Of a DNA stretch of 64,000 nucleotides, positions 17,763-26,759 are shown one piece after another; position 1 is the first letter of the stretch, and every line of letters begins with the position of its first letter. The translations under genes and the position numbers were made by a program. The notes under the pieces were generated by a model that was not told the origin of the DNA, made no database searches, and worked only from the letters and a program-made list of their open reading frames with translations. The DNA lies in the NCBI GenBank assembly GCA_937880845.1, contig CALFLL010000045.1:1-64000 (forward strand), written 5' to 3'. Source of the stretch: an uncultured Drancourtella sp. (GTDB taxonomy: Bacteria; Bacillota; Clostridia; Lachnospirales; Lachnospiraceae).

Positions 17763-18560
17763 ATGAGAATTTGCAGTATTGCCAGCGGCAGCAGTGGAAA
17801 CTGTATTTATGTCGGCAGCGAACATACGAATTTCCTTGTGGATACGGGAATCAGCAAAAAGCGAATAGAAGAAGGATTAAAGGATTTGGATGTAAAAGGG
17901 GAAGAACTGGATGGAATTTTTATTACGCATGAGCATGTAGATCATATCCAGGGACTTGGCGTTTTTAGCAGAAAATACGGAATTCCCATATATGCTACAA
18001 AAGGAACAATCAGAGGAATCCAAAATTATAGCGGCCTAGGGAAAATGCCGGATGGACTGCTACATGAAATCAAAGCAGATGAAGATTTTTCTTTGAAAGA
18101 TTTAACGGTACGGCCATTTCATATTTCTCACGATGCCAATGAGCCGACGGGATTTCGTTTTAAAGACGGGAAAAAATCTATGGCTGTGGCAACGGATCTT
18201 GGGATTTATGATGAATATACAGTGGAGAACTTAAAAAATCTTGATGCTGTTTTATTAGAGGCCAATCACGACGTACATATGTTGGAAGTCGGAACGTATC
18301 CATATTATTTGAAACAACGTGTATTGGGGAAGAAAGGGCATTTGTCCAATGAGTTGTCAGGAAGGCTTCTTTGCGATATTCTGCATGATAATCTGAAATG
18401 TGTTATTTTGGGCCATTTGAGCAAGGAAAACAATTATGCAGAATTGGCCTATGAAACAGTAAAGCTTGAAGTGACTTTAGGAGATAACCCTTATAAAGGT
18501 GAAGATATCCCAATTATGGTAGCAGACAGAAATTGCCGATCTTCAGTTGTGGCGGTATAG
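17763..18560 (+). CDS. MBL-fold metallohydrolase, WalJ/YycJ-like
   Basis: Protein of 265 aa with the metallo-beta-lactamase fold: SGSSGNCIYVG at the N-terminus, the two-metal motif THEHVDH (about 56-62), further His in HISHDAN, and LEANHD and GHLS downstream. This pattern matches YycJ/WalJ, a 5'-exonuclease-like protein linked to cell-division and wall control in Firmicutes. There is a ribosome site and a 28-base gap to coaE. Biological role inferred from the family. Confidence 0.85.
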   Translation: MRICSIASGSSGNCIYVGSEHTNFLVDTGISKKRIEEGLKDLDVKGEELDGIFITHEHVDHIQGLGVFSRKYGIPIYATKGTIRGIQNYSGLGKMPDGLLHEIKADEDFSLKDLTVRPFHISHDANEPTGFRFKDGKKSMAVATDLGIYDEYTVENLKNLDAVLLEANHDVHMLEVGTYPYYLKQRVLGKKGHLSNELSGRLLCDILHDNLKCVILGHLSKENNYAELAYETVKLEVTLGDNPYKGEDIPIMVADRNCRSSVVAV

Positions 18561-18599
18561 AAGAAAAAGCGATATAGTTTGGAAAGGAAGAAAAAGAAA

Positions 18600-19457
18600 A
18601 TGGGAAAAGTTGCGGTTTTAACAGACAGTAACAGCGGAATTACACAGGAAGAAGCAAAGACACTTGGAGTGGGAGTGCTTCCGATGCCGTTTTTTATAGA
18701 TAATGTAGAATATTTTGAAGGAATAACATTGTCCCAGGAAGAGTTTTACAAAAAGATGGAAGAAGGCAGCGATATCAAAACATCACAGCCGTCTCCTGGA
18801 AGTGTTACGGAGTTGTGGGATGCATACTTGAAAGAATATGATGAAATTGTTTACATTCCCATGTCCAGCAGTTTGAGCAGTTCCTGCGAGACAGCCATCA
18901 TGCTGGCGGAAGACTATGACGGACGGGTTCAGGTAGTAAACAATCAACGCATTTCCGTAACTCAGAAGCGGTCTGTTCAGGATGCACTGATGCTGGCGGA
19001 AGAAGGAAAGTCAGCAGAAGAAATCAAGAAAATCCTGGAAAAAAATGCAAAAGAATCCGGCATCTATATTACGGTAGATACTTTAAAATACCTGAAAAAA
19101 GGCGGAAGAATCACTCCGGCGGCGGCAGCCATTGGAACGGTACTGAATTTAAAACCGGTTCTTCAGATACAGGGAGGAAAGCTAGATGCCTATGCAAAAG
19201 TCCGGGGATGGAAGCAGGCAAAGAAAACCATGTTGGATGCAGTAGGCAAAGATTTGCTGCATCGTTTCGGAAATCAGAGAGTCTATCTTGAGGCAGCATA
19301 TACCTGCTCAGAAGAAGAAGCTCAGAAATGGAAAGAAGAGATTGAAGATTATTTCCCGCAATATAAAGTGGAAATGAACAAGCTTGCCTTAAGCATCGCC
19401 TGTCATGTGGGCCCGGGAACTATGGCGGTTGCCTGTACAAAATATGTAGAATATTAA
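18600..19457 (+). CDS. DegV family fatty-acid-binding protein
   Basis: Protein of 285 aa. VAVLTDSNSGITQEEA at the N-terminus, SSLSSSCETA in the middle and GPGTMAVA near the C-terminus are DegV signatures. DegV/FakB proteins bind a fatty acid and present it to FakA kinase for phosphorylation. No fakA is in the window. ATG 18600 with GGAAAGGAAG upstream is preferred to an in-frame TTG seven codons earlier. Last gene of the polA run; a convergent terminator follows. Confidence 0.88.
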   Translation: MGKVAVLTDSNSGITQEEAKTLGVGVLPMPFFIDNVEYFEGITLSQEEFYKKMEEGSDIKTSQPSPGSVTELWDAYLKEYDEIVYIPMSSSLSSSCETAIMLAEDYDGRVQVVNNQRISVTQKRSVQDALMLAEEGKSAEEIKKILEKNAKESGIYITVDTLKYLKKGGRITPAAAAIGTVLNLKPVLQIQGGKLDAYAKVRGWKQAKKTMLDAVGKDLLHRFGNQRVYLEAAYTCSEEEAQKWKEEIEDYFPQYKVEMNKLALSIACHVGPGTMAVACTKYVEY

Positions 19458-19465
19458 AAAGAATG

Positions 19466-19514
19466 AAAAGACCCTCAGTGCGGATGCTGGACAAACATCT
19501 GCCTGAGGGCTTTT
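19466..19514. terminator. Bidirectional terminator between degV and tmcAL
   Basis: Stem CCCTCAG/CTGAGGG (19472-19478 with 19503-19509) extended by GCGGATG/CATCTGC. It has an A-run on the left and T-run on the right and serves both convergent genes. Confidence 0.85.
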
Positions 19515-19520
19515 ATCATA

Positions 19521-20810
19521 TCAGACAATAACAAGAGGATGTGTATATTCGTTACAGAACGGCGTTTTAAACTTATCGGTAATAACGGATTCGTATAAAT
19601 TAGAGGAAGTGACGTCAAGATGAAGCATTTGCTGCCCGTGTTCTGACAAAGAATCCATGTCGGTCAGTTTAGGAATCAAAGGAATGGAAGAATTCTGCTT
19701 AATCTGCGATAAAAGCTGCTTGTCTTTTTTGGAAAAACCAAGCATACGGGCATAGTGGACAAGACCGTAAAACTCCAAATCCTCCATGTGAGATTTTTTG
19801 ATTCCCAGTATTATATGTAAAAGTGCACGGCTGATACGGGTATAAGTCACTTCTTTTGTTTTTAACAAGTCACAGAACTGGTCAAAATTCAGAAAATCGT
19901 TCAGGTGTTTCATGATACGGTTGGAAAGCTCCTCTGAAACATCAGCATATCTGGTCAATGTGCCACGCGTTTCTTGCATCAGACGATATTTCAGCAACAA
20001 AGAGAAATCATTGCTGTATACTGGATAGCGGCTTAAATGGGTACGTTCCAGAAGAGAAATACATTCTTTTGGAACATGATCTTCCAAACGGGCCAAAACA
20101 GAAGAAAGTTTTGGTTCGTCATAAAGAACTTCCTCATTTGTATGAAAAGAATTTCCGGCATACAAAAGAAGACGACGGATTGCTGTTGCGGAGCTGTATT
20201 TTCCGCTTTCTTCCAATTCGGAATCGTGATAAGAGGAATCTTTCCTTAAGATGGTCAAAGGTTTGATGGAACTTTTTAACTGGAGAAGAGCCTTGATATA
20301 TTCGATTCCAAGGGTATTGTTAGGACTGGAAAGTACACAGGCAAGAGAAGGATCCTCCAGATAGGAACATAAAGCCTCTTGACGTGCGGCAGGAAAAGAA
20401 TTCCCGCGGCGCAAAGAAGCCTGAAGCAGTTTGCGGTATTCATAAGGTTCGTCAGCAAGAACAGAAGCGATATGAAACAGAGTTTCAATATCACCACATT
20501 CACTTCCAAAACAAAGAAAATCAACACAGCCAAGATGATCCAGAAGAGAAACGGCTCCTTTGGCAAAATATTCGGCACTTCCGGTGGCATAGCAGACCGG
20601 AAGTTCCAGAACAAGAGAAGCACCTGCTTTCAGAGCTACTTTGGCACGAAGATGCTTAGGCATAATGGCAGGAACACCTCGCTGTACAAAATTTCCACTC
20701 ATGATGACTATTACCGCATCTGCACCGGTAATCTCTTTTGCTTTTTTTATGTGATATTCATGTCCGTTGTGAAACGGATTATATTCTGCGATTAAACCAA
20801 CTATTTTCAT
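19521..20810 (-). CDS. tmcAL: tRNA(Met) cytidine acetate ligase
   Basis: Protein of 429 aa (YlbM family). The N-terminal nucleotidyltransferase motif GLIAEYNPFHNGHEYH (residues 4-19) and MSGNFVQRGVPA are diagnostic. The family makes N4-acetylcytidine at the wobble position of elongator tRNA-Met using acetate and ATP. The start at 20810 is where homology begins. AAGGAGG lies about 15 bases upstream, a long spacing, and no better codon exists between. It is divergent from mgtE. Confidence 0.92.
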   Translation of the reverse strand: MKIVGLIAEYNPFHNGHEYHIKKAKEITGADAVIVIMSGNFVQRGVPAIMPKHLRAKVALKAGASLVLELPVCYATGSAEYFAKGAVSLLDHLGCVDFLCFGSECGDIETLFHIASVLADEPYEYRKLLQASLRRGNSFPAARQEALCSYLEDPSLACVLSSPNNTLGIEYIKALLQLKSSIKPLTILRKDSSYHDSELEESGKYSSATAIRRLLLYAGNSFHTNEEVLYDEPKLSSVLARLEDHVPKECISLLERTHLSRYPVYSNDFSLLLKYRLMQETRGTLTRYADVSEELSNRIMKHLNDFLNFDQFCDLLKTKEVTYTRISRALLHIILGIKKSHMEDLEFYGLVHYARMLGFSKKDKQLLSQIKQNSSIPLIPKLTDMDSLSEHGQQMLHLDVTSSNLYESVITDKFKTPFCNEYTHPLVIV

Positions 20811-20838
20811 AAATTTCTTGTATATCCTCCTTGTTATG

Positions 20839-20867
20839 ATTATACTATAAAAAGGATAGGTATGCAA
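20839..20867 (-). promoter_or_regulatory. Promoter of tmcAL
   Basis: On the minus strand TTGCAT (20867-20862), a 17-base spacer and TATAAT (20844-20839). Confidence 0.7.
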
Positions 20868-20899
20868 AAGAAAGTATACTGTAAATGAGGAGGGGAAGC

Positions 20900-22234
20900 A
20901 TGGAAAAACAAGAAGAGATTCTTGGGATGCTGGATGAACGGCGATTCAAAGAGCTGAAAGAAGAATTAAGCAATATGTATCCTGTGGATATCGCAGCGAT
21001 TCTCGAAGAAGTTGATGAACGGCAGATTATTTTGATTTTCAGGCTCCTCGGGAAAGAAGAGGCTGCGGAAACTTTTACGTATATGAGCAGCGAAACAAGA
21101 GAATTCCTCATAAATGCACTGACGGATTCCGAGTTGGAAGAAGTGATGGAAGAAATGTATCTTGATGATACGGTAGATGTGTTGGAGGAAATGCCTGCTA
21201 ATGTGGTGGATCGACTTCTGATGGTCACGGACGAGGAAACAAGAAAGCAGATCAATACGATTTTGCAATATCCGGAAGACAGTGCAGGTAGCGTAATGAA
21301 TGTCGATTATGTAAGTTTCCGAAAGGAAATGACGGTAGAGGACGCGATTCTGAAGATCCGGCAGGTGGGAATCAACAGAGAAACAATCTATACCTGTTAT
21401 GTGACAGAACAGAAGAAACTGATTGGTTGGGTAGATATCAAAGATCTTCTCACTTCCAGTGAAAGCAGAACGATCGAAGAAATCATGGATACCAATATTT
21501 TGTATGCACATACACATGACGACCAGGAATATGTGGCTACCATGATCAAAAAATATGGTCTTGTAGCCATTCCCATCGTAGACAATGAGATGTGTATGGT
21601 AGGGATTGTCACAGTAGACGATGCCATGCTTGTCCTGCAGGATGAGGCAACGGAAGATATCAGCAAAATGGCAGGTGTTAATCCGACAGATGATTCTTAT
21701 TTTGGAACGAGCGTATGGAAACATGCACTGCACAGGATTCCGTGGCTCTTGTTTTTGATGTTGTCTGCTACGGTCAGCGGACTTTTACTGGCATACTACG
21801 AGAATGCCATGGCAGCTATGCCCATCCTGATCACCCTGATTCCGATGCTGATGGGGACAGGAGGAAACTGCGGCTCCCAAAGTTCTACTCTGATGATTCG
21901 TGGACTTGCAGTAGGGGAAATCCGTTTTAAAGATATTTTTAAAGTCATTTTTAAAGAACTAAGGATTGCCTTGATTGTTGGTGTTGTTCTTGCCTTTGCA
22001 AACGGAATCCGCATCTATGTGATGTATCATGATATCAAACTTGGAATCGTTATCGGTGTGACAATCATCGCCATCGTCTGTATGGCGAAAGTGGTAGGAT
22101 GTACCCTTCCGCTTGTGGCAAAGAGGATGGGACTGGATCCCGCATTAATGGCTACACCACTTATTTCTACGCTTCTTGATACGGGAACCATCCTTGTCTA
22201 TTTTGCGATCGTTACATTAATGTTTAATATATAA
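20900..22234 (+). CDS. mgtE: Magnesium transporter MgtE
   Basis: Protein of 444 aa. The N-terminal acidic helical domain (1-130) is followed by two CBS domains (about 130-255), which sense cytosolic Mg(II), and five membrane segments (about 275-444). The pore signature includes PMLMGTGGNCGSQSSTLMIR, and the last helices have DPALMATPLISTLLDTGTI. ATG 20900 was chosen because GAGGAGGGG lies ahead of it; an in-frame ATG at 20885 would include that ribosome site. I see no M-box riboswitch in the short upstream gap. Confidence 0.95.
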   Translation: MEKQEEILGMLDERRFKELKEELSNMYPVDIAAILEEVDERQIILIFRLLGKEEAAETFTYMSSETREFLINALTDSELEEVMEEMYLDDTVDVLEEMPANVVDRLLMVTDEETRKQINTILQYPEDSAGSVMNVDYVSFRKEMTVEDAILKIRQVGINRETIYTCYVTEQKKLIGWVDIKDLLTSSESRTIEEIMDTNILYAHTHDDQEYVATMIKKYGLVAIPIVDNEMCMVGIVTVDDAMLVLQDEATEDISKMAGVNPTDDSYFGTSVWKHALHRIPWLLFLMLSATVSGLLLAYYENAMAAMPILITLIPMLMGTGGNCGSQSSTLMIRGLAVGEIRFKDIFKVIFKELRIALIVGVVLAFANGIRIYVMYHDIKLGIVIGVTIIAIVCMAKVVGCTLPLVAKRMGLDPALMATPLISTLLDTGTILVYFAIVTLMFNI

Positions 22235-22250
22235 AATGAGAAATTGAGAA

Positions 22251-22306
22251 AAAGGGAAATTGTTTTAAAAAAGAGACAGAATATGTCTTGTATACAATTT
22301 CCCTTT
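22251..22306 (+). terminator. Inverted repeat ending mgtE, overlapping the pta promoter
   Basis: A 13-bp perfect repeat (22251-22263 with 22294-22306) encloses a second small stem AGACA/TGTCT (22274-22278 with 22284-22288). Only three T end the right arm, so termination is uncertain. Confidence 0.55.
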
Positions 22307-22316
22307 ACGTTATAAT
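22288..22316 (+). promoter_or_regulatory. Promoter of pta-ackA
   Basis: TTGTAT (22288-22293), a 17-base spacer and TATAAT (22311-22316). The spacer is formed by the right arm of the inverted repeat described at 22251-22306. Confidence 0.65.
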
Positions 22317-22355
22317 AACAATATGTGAGAAAAAATGGAAAGGAGTCTTTAAATC

Positions 22356-23351
22356 ATGGGATTTATTGATGAAATCAAAGCAAAAGCGAAGGCTGATCTT
22401 AAAACCATCGTTCTTCCGGAAACAGAAGATGCAAGAACATATGAAGCAGCCGAAGCAATCTTAAAAGAAGGAACAGCAAAGCTAGTTCTGATCGGAAGCG
22501 AAGAAGAAATCGCAAAAAATAAAGGAAATTTTGATATCACGGGAGCTACTATTGTTGATCCTGCAAAAAGTGAAAAGACGGAAAGTTATATTGCAAAATT
22601 AGTAGAATTAAGACAGAAAAAAGGGATGACAGAAGAACAGGCAAGAGAACTTCTTCTGACAAACTACCCATACTACGGAGTTATGATGGTAAAAATGGGT
22701 GATGCAGACGGAATGGTTTCCGGAGCATGTCATTCTACAGCCGACACACTTCGCCCATGTCTGCAGATTCTTAAAACAAAACCGGGAACAAAACTTGTAT
22801 CTGCTTTCTTTATCATGGTAGTACCGGATTGTGAAATGGGAGAAAACGGAACATTCGTATTTGGTGACTGTGGATTGAACCAGAATCCTACACCGGAAGA
22901 ACTTGCTGCAATCGCAATCTCTTCCGCGGAAAGTTTTAAACAGCTTGTAGGAGCGGAACCAAGAGTTGCTATGTTATCTCATTCCACAATGGGAAGTGCA
23001 AAACACGATGACGTAACAAAAGTTACAGAAGCGGTAAAGATCGCAAAAGCAGAAGCACCGGATTTGATGTTGGACGGAGAACTTCAGCTTGATGCTGCCA
23101 TTGTTCCGTCTGTAGGGGCATCAAAAGCTCCGAACAGCCCGGTGGCAGGAAAAGCAAATGTCCTCATTTTCCCTGACCTTGATGCAGGAAACATCGGATA
23201 CAAACTGGTACAGAGACTGGCAAAAGCAGAAGCTTACGGTCCGATGACACAGGGAATTGCAGCACCTGTAAATGACCTCTCCAGAGGATGTAGTGCAAAA
23301 GATATCGAAGGCGTAGTTGCTATTACGGCAGTTCAGTGCCAGGGAAAATAG
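22356..23351 (+). CDS. pta: Phosphate acetyltransferase
   Basis: Protein of 331 aa that interconverts acetyl-CoA + phosphate and acetyl phosphate + CoA. It is the short form without regulatory N-terminal domains. Family blocks are visible: VLPETEDART at the start, GDADGMVSGACHSTADTLRP, and FPDLDAGNIGYKLVQRL near the C-terminus. AAAGGAG lies before the ATG. It forms an operon with ackA (16-base gap), giving ATP and acetate from acetyl-CoA. Confidence 0.97.
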   Translation: MGFIDEIKAKAKADLKTIVLPETEDARTYEAAEAILKEGTAKLVLIGSEEEIAKNKGNFDITGATIVDPAKSEKTESYIAKLVELRQKKGMTEEQARELLLTNYPYYGVMMVKMGDADGMVSGACHSTADTLRPCLQILKTKPGTKLVSAFFIMVVPDCEMGENGTFVFGDCGLNQNPTPEELAAIAISSAESFKQLVGAEPRVAMLSHSTMGSAKHDDVTKVTEAVKIAKAEAPDLMLDGELQLDAAIVPSVGASKAPNSPVAGKANVLIFPDLDAGNIGYKLVQRLAKAEAYGPMTQGIAAPVNDLSRGCSAKDIEGVVAITAVQCQGK

Positions 23352-23367
23352 AAAGGAAGAAAATACA

Positions 23368-24558
23368 ATGAAAATTTTAGTTATTAACTGTGGAAGTTCC
23401 TCATTAAAATATCAGCTGATTGATATGGAAAACGAAAGTGTTCTTGCAAAAGGACTTTGTGAAAGAATCGGCATCGAAGGTTCTAAATTAACACACAAAC
23501 CGACAGGAAAAGAAAATTATGTAGTAGAAAAACCGATGAAAGACCATGAAGTGGCAGTGCAACTAGTTATGGATGCATTGGTAAATCCTGAACACGGAGT
23601 GATTGAAAACACAGATGAAATCACAGCAATCGGGCATCGTGTACTCCATGCAGGCACAATCTATAGTGATGCAACACTGATCAACGATGATGTAAAGAAA
23701 GTTATCCGTGACTGTTTCGATTTAGGACCTCTTCACAATCCTGCAAACTTGATCGGAATCGAAGCATGTGAAGCAGCAATGCCTGGAAAACCAAACGTAG
23801 CAGTATTTGATACAGCATTTGGTATGAAGATGCCTGCAAAAGCAGCAATGTATGCAATTCCATATGAATATTATGAAAAATACAGCGTAAGAAGATACGG
23901 TTTCCATGGTACAAGCCATACATTTGTATCCGGAGAAACATTAAAGAAACTTGGAAAAGATGATGCGAAAGTTATCGTTTGTCATCTTGGAAACGGAGCA
24001 AGTATTTCTGCATCCATCGGCGGAAAATGTGTAGATACAAGTATGGGACTTACACCTCTTGAAGGACTTATTATGGGAACAAGAAGCGGTGATGTTGATC
24101 CGGCTGTCCTTCAATTCATCTGCAATCACGAAAATATTGATGTTAACGAAATGCTCAATATCTTAAATAAAAAATCAGGTATCCTTGGAATGAGCGGAGT
24201 ATCATCCGACTTCCGTGATGTAAGAAAAGCGGCAGAAGAAGAAAATAATGAACGTGCAGCGATTGCTTTGGACGCATACAGATATCGTGTGGCAAAATAC
24301 ATCGGTTCCTACACAGCAGCGATGAACGGCGTAGATGCCATCACATTTACAGCAGGTGTCGGCGAAAACGATGTTAAGATGAGAGCGGAAATCTGTGAAT
24401 ATCTTGGATACCTCGGAGTTGAACTGGATGCAGAAAAGAATAAAGAAGCATTCGGAAAAGAAATGGAAATTTCCACTCCGAACTCAAAGGTAAAAGTATT
24501 CGTTATCCCAACAAATGAAGAACTTGCAATCGCACGTGAAACAAAAGCTCTGATTTAA
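23368..24558 (+). CDS. ackA: Acetate kinase
   Basis: Protein of 396 aa converting acetyl phosphate + ADP to acetate + ATP. N-terminal NCGSSSLKYQ, the GHRVLHAG and FHGTSHTFV segments and CHLGNGASI are ASKHA acetate-kinase signatures. ATG 23368 follows AGGAAG; the open frame extends upstream into pta but without homology. Besides serving pta, it could use acetyl phosphate made by the reductase locus at 26.8-29.5 kb if that locus is active. Confidence 0.97.
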   Translation: MKILVINCGSSSLKYQLIDMENESVLAKGLCERIGIEGSKLTHKPTGKENYVVEKPMKDHEVAVQLVMDALVNPEHGVIENTDEITAIGHRVLHAGTIYSDATLINDDVKKVIRDCFDLGPLHNPANLIGIEACEAAMPGKPNVAVFDTAFGMKMPAKAAMYAIPYEYYEKYSVRRYGFHGTSHTFVSGETLKKLGKDDAKVIVCHLGNGASISASIGGKCVDTSMGLTPLEGLIMGTRSGDVDPAVLQFICNHENIDVNEMLNILNKKSGILGMSGVSSDFRDVRKAAEEENNERAAIALDAYRYRVAKYIGSYTAAMNGVDAITFTAGVGENDVKMRAEICEYLGYLGVELDAEKNKEAFGKEMEISTPNSKVKVFVIPTNEELAIARETKALI

Positions 24559-24566
24559 AAAAAGTG

Positions 24567-24594
24567 TTGACAAAATCATTTAACATGTTATAAT
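24567..24594 (+). promoter_or_regulatory. Promoter of yceD-rpmF
   Basis: TTGACA (24567-24572), a 16-base spacer and TATAAT (24589-24594). Confidence 0.75.
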
Positions 24595-24623
24595 AGTCAA
24601 GGTACGAATAGGAGTAACATAAT

Positions 24624-25145
24624 ATGTTGATTAACCTATCAGACGTTTTATCTGAACAGCATAAACCAATTGATGTATCTGTGCCGTTGGAATTGGAAGC
24701 TGTAAAACTTCCGGGCGGTCCGTATACATTTAAGGAAAAAGAACCGGTAGAGCTTCATATTGAATATATGAAGGAAAAAGAAATCCGTATTGTGGGAAGC
24801 ACACATCTTACTGTTGTGATTCCGTGTGACAGATGCTTGGAGCCGGTAGACGTGCCGTTTTCTATCAAATTTGATAAAAATGCGATGACTGGCCTGTCAG
24901 ATGCTGAACAGACAGACGAAGAATCAGATTATATTGACGGATATCATCTTGACGTCGACAAATTACTCTATAATGAGATTTTGATAGGATGGCCGACAAA
25001 AGTCCTGTGTAAGGACGACTGCAAAGGAATTTGCAGCGTATGTGGTCAGAACCTAAATGAGGGCACTTGCGATTGTGATGATCCTGGTCTTGACCCGAGA
25101 ATGTCAGTTATCCGCGATGTGTTTAAGAATTTTAAGGAGGTGTAA
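24624..25145 (+). CDS. YceD/DUF177 family protein
   Basis: Protein of 173 aa that regularly precedes rpmF in bacteria. Two Cys pairs in the C-terminal half (CDRC near 70; CKDDCKGICSVCG near 131-143) match the DUF177 metal-binding pattern. It is linked to 23S rRNA accumulation in other bacteria and may take part in ribosome assembly with L32. It lies two bases ahead of rpmF. Confidence 0.9.
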   Translation: MLINLSDVLSEQHKPIDVSVPLELEAVKLPGGPYTFKEKEPVELHIEYMKEKEIRIVGSTHLTVVIPCDRCLEPVDVPFSIKFDKNAMTGLSDAEQTDEESDYIDGYHLDVDKLLYNEILIGWPTKVLCKDDCKGICSVCGQNLNEGTCDCDDPGLDPRMSVIRDVFKNFKEV

Positions 25146-25147
25146 CG

Positions 25148-25330
25148 ATGTCAATTTGTCCAAAAAATAAAACTTCTAAAGCAAGACGTGACAAAAGAAG
25201 AGCAAACTGGAAAATGAGTGCTCCGAACCTTGTTAAATGTAGCAAATGCGGCGCTTTAATGATGCCTCACAGAGTTTGTAAAGCTTGTGGAAGCTACAAC
25301 AAAAAAGAAATTATCGAAGTAGCTGAATAA
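25148..25330 (+). CDS. rpmF: 50S ribosomal protein L32
   Basis: Protein of 60 aa. Basic N-terminus (SKARRDKRRANWK) and a zinc ribbon CSKCG...CKACG, the zinc-containing form of L32. AAGGAGGTG lies upstream. In most Clostridia plsX would come next; here a terminator and a foreign-looking block follow. Confidence 0.97.
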   Translation: MSICPKNKTSKARRDKRRANWKMSAPNLVKCSKCGALMMPHRVCKACGSYNKKEIIEVAE

Positions 25331-25345
25331 TGAAATGCTAAGAAC

Positions 25346-25379
25346 AAAGAGAGTTTACGATTGTAAGCTCTCTTTTTTT
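25346..25379 (+). terminator. Terminator after rpmF
   Basis: Stem AGAGAG/CTCTCT (25348-25353 with 25368-25373) with an inner TTAC/GTAA, then a run of T. Confidence 0.85.
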
Positions 25380-25432
25380 GATAAAAATTGTCAAAAGACC
25401 TGATGGTTTTTATCAAAATTGTGTGATAAAAT
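25379..25432. repeat. Three TGATAAAA boxes upstream of grdX
   Basis: TGATAAAAA (25379-25387) and TTTTTATCA (25407-25415) form a perfect 9-bp inverted repeat with a 19-base gap. A third, direct copy TGATAAAAT lies at 25424-25432, where it may serve as the -10 region. The AT-rich content makes chance possible. Confidence 0.45.
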
Positions 25433-25467
25433 AAAAAAGAAATGAATCAGAAAAGAGGAATTTGACT

Positions 25468-25857
25468 ATGTGGGATATTGAAAAAGCGATTCTTGTTACA
25501 AATAATGACCGTGTTTTTGAAAAATATAAAGATCAGATAAAGGTATATCTTGTGGAGTCTTACAGAGAAGTTCTCCTGAAGGTGCGGGATCTTGTCTATG
25601 ACAGACATGTGCTCCTTACCCATCCGCAGGCTTCTAGCCTGAAACCGAATCAGACGCCGTATCGTTCCGTTGCAGTTTATCCGAAAGGTACAGAAGATAA
25701 TACGAAAGATATTATGTTGATCGAGAAGTGTATTGAAACCTTTGAACAATGGCAAAAGATTGCTGCCACACCGCAAAACTATGAGAAAAAAGTGGCGGAA
25801 GACTTTAAGACTATAGATTTGTCTATGATCGATAATATCATTCCGAGAATTTGTTAA
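25468..25857 (+). CDS. grdX: GrdX family protein
   Basis: Protein of 129 aa. ILVTNNDRVFEKY at the N-terminus and LLTHPQASSLKPNQTPYRS in the middle match GrdX, the small protein of unknown role encoded with glycine/sarcosine/betaine reductase operons. ATG 25468 follows AGAGGA; an in-frame TTG two codons earlier is less likely. It is soluble, with no membrane segment. Its presence strongly supports reading the downstream genes as a Grd-type reductase locus. It is followed by a TetR gene after 18 bases, probably in one transcript. Confidence 0.85.
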   Translation: MWDIEKAILVTNNDRVFEKYKDQIKVYLVESYREVLLKVRDLVYDRHVLLTHPQASSLKPNQTPYRSVAVYPKGTEDNTKDIMLIEKCIETFEQWQKIAATPQNYEKKVAEDFKTIDLSMIDNIIPRIC

Positions 25858-25875
25858 CGGAAAGCGGGATATTAT

Positions 25876-26490
25876 ATGCAAAAGAAAGACAGTTATTTTA
25901 AAGGTCTTACAAGACGGGATTACATTGCTGTTACAAATGATATCATTCATAAAGAGGGATTACAGGCAATTTCCATCCGGAGGATCGCAAAAGAAATGGG
26001 GTGTTCTTCTGCGAGTCTGTACCGGCATTTTGAGAGTCGAGACGAACTTTTGTATTATGCCGAATTGGGAGAAATGAACGATTATATCAGAAGTCTGAAC
26101 AAGGAGGAAAAGCACTGGAAAAATGTCTGGGACATTTATGTAGGAGTATGGTATTGCTATTCTTTGGAGGCGTTTCGAAAGCCGGAAGCCTATAATTTGT
26201 TGTTTTTTACCTATGACAACAACAAACTGCGTGAATCCATCAGAGAATATTATTCCATGTTTCCGGAAACCATCGGTTCTTCCAACAGGATGTTCCACAA
26301 TATGCTCCAGACATCAGATTTTATGGGGCGGGATTTTGCCATGTGCAGAAACTGTATCCGTGCAAATGCCATTTTGTATGAAGATGCGGTCAGCTTAAAC
26401 CGGATGGTCTGTATGCTGTTTAAAGGGTACTTTAAGACAGTATATGATGAAGGGATTTTGGAAGAGGAAATAGAAGAAAGAGTATGGTAG
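25876..26490 (+). CDS. TetR/AcrR family regulator
   Basis: Protein of 204 aa. The N-terminal TetR helix-turn-helix covers about residues 12-60 (ISIRRIAKEMGCSSASLYRHF). The C-terminal ligand domain is not similar to any regulator I can name. It sits between grdX and the component B genes and is the natural candidate to control them. A terminator follows at 26563-26601 and the reductase genes have their own promoter, so control would act in trans on nearby sites such as the repeats at 25379-25432 and 26760-26796. Confidence 0.88.
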   Translation: MQKKDSYFKGLTRRDYIAVTNDIIHKEGLQAISIRRIAKEMGCSSASLYRHFESRDELLYYAELGEMNDYIRSLNKEEKHWKNVWDIYVGVWYCYSLEAFRKPEAYNLLFFTYDNNKLRESIREYYSMFPETIGSSNRMFHNMLQTSDFMGRDFAMCRNCIRANAILYEDAVSLNRMVCMLFKGYFKTVYDEGILEEEIEERVW

Positions 26491-26562
26491 TTTGTCAAAG
26501 ATATTGAATGTATTATACGTCAGTTGGCATTAGATTTAAAAGGTTATACACATTACAGAGAC

Positions 26563-26601
26563 AAGTAAAAGATGCTGCGAATAGCGGCATCTTTTACTTT
26601 T
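26563..26601. terminator. Terminator after the TetR gene
   Basis: A 13-bp perfect stem (26563-26575 with 26587-26599) with a short T tail. Confidence 0.75.
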
Positions 26602-26706
26602 GTGCATAATAAATAAAAAGAAATCTGAAATAAATGGGAAAAATAGAGAAAAAATCGAAAAGTAATGTGCAAAATAAATAAAATATAGAAAAAATAAATA
26701 AACATA

Positions 26707-26735
26707 TTGAAAAAAATAAGAAAAAACCATATAAT
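26707..26735 (+). promoter_or_regulatory. Promoter of the reductase component B operon
   Basis: TTGAAA (26707-26712), a 17-base spacer and consensus TATAAT (26730-26735). An ATG at 26736 directly abuts the -10 box, so it cannot be the translation start. Confidence 0.8.
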
Positions 26736-26759
26736 ATGCATAAAGAAGAAACGGAAAAA

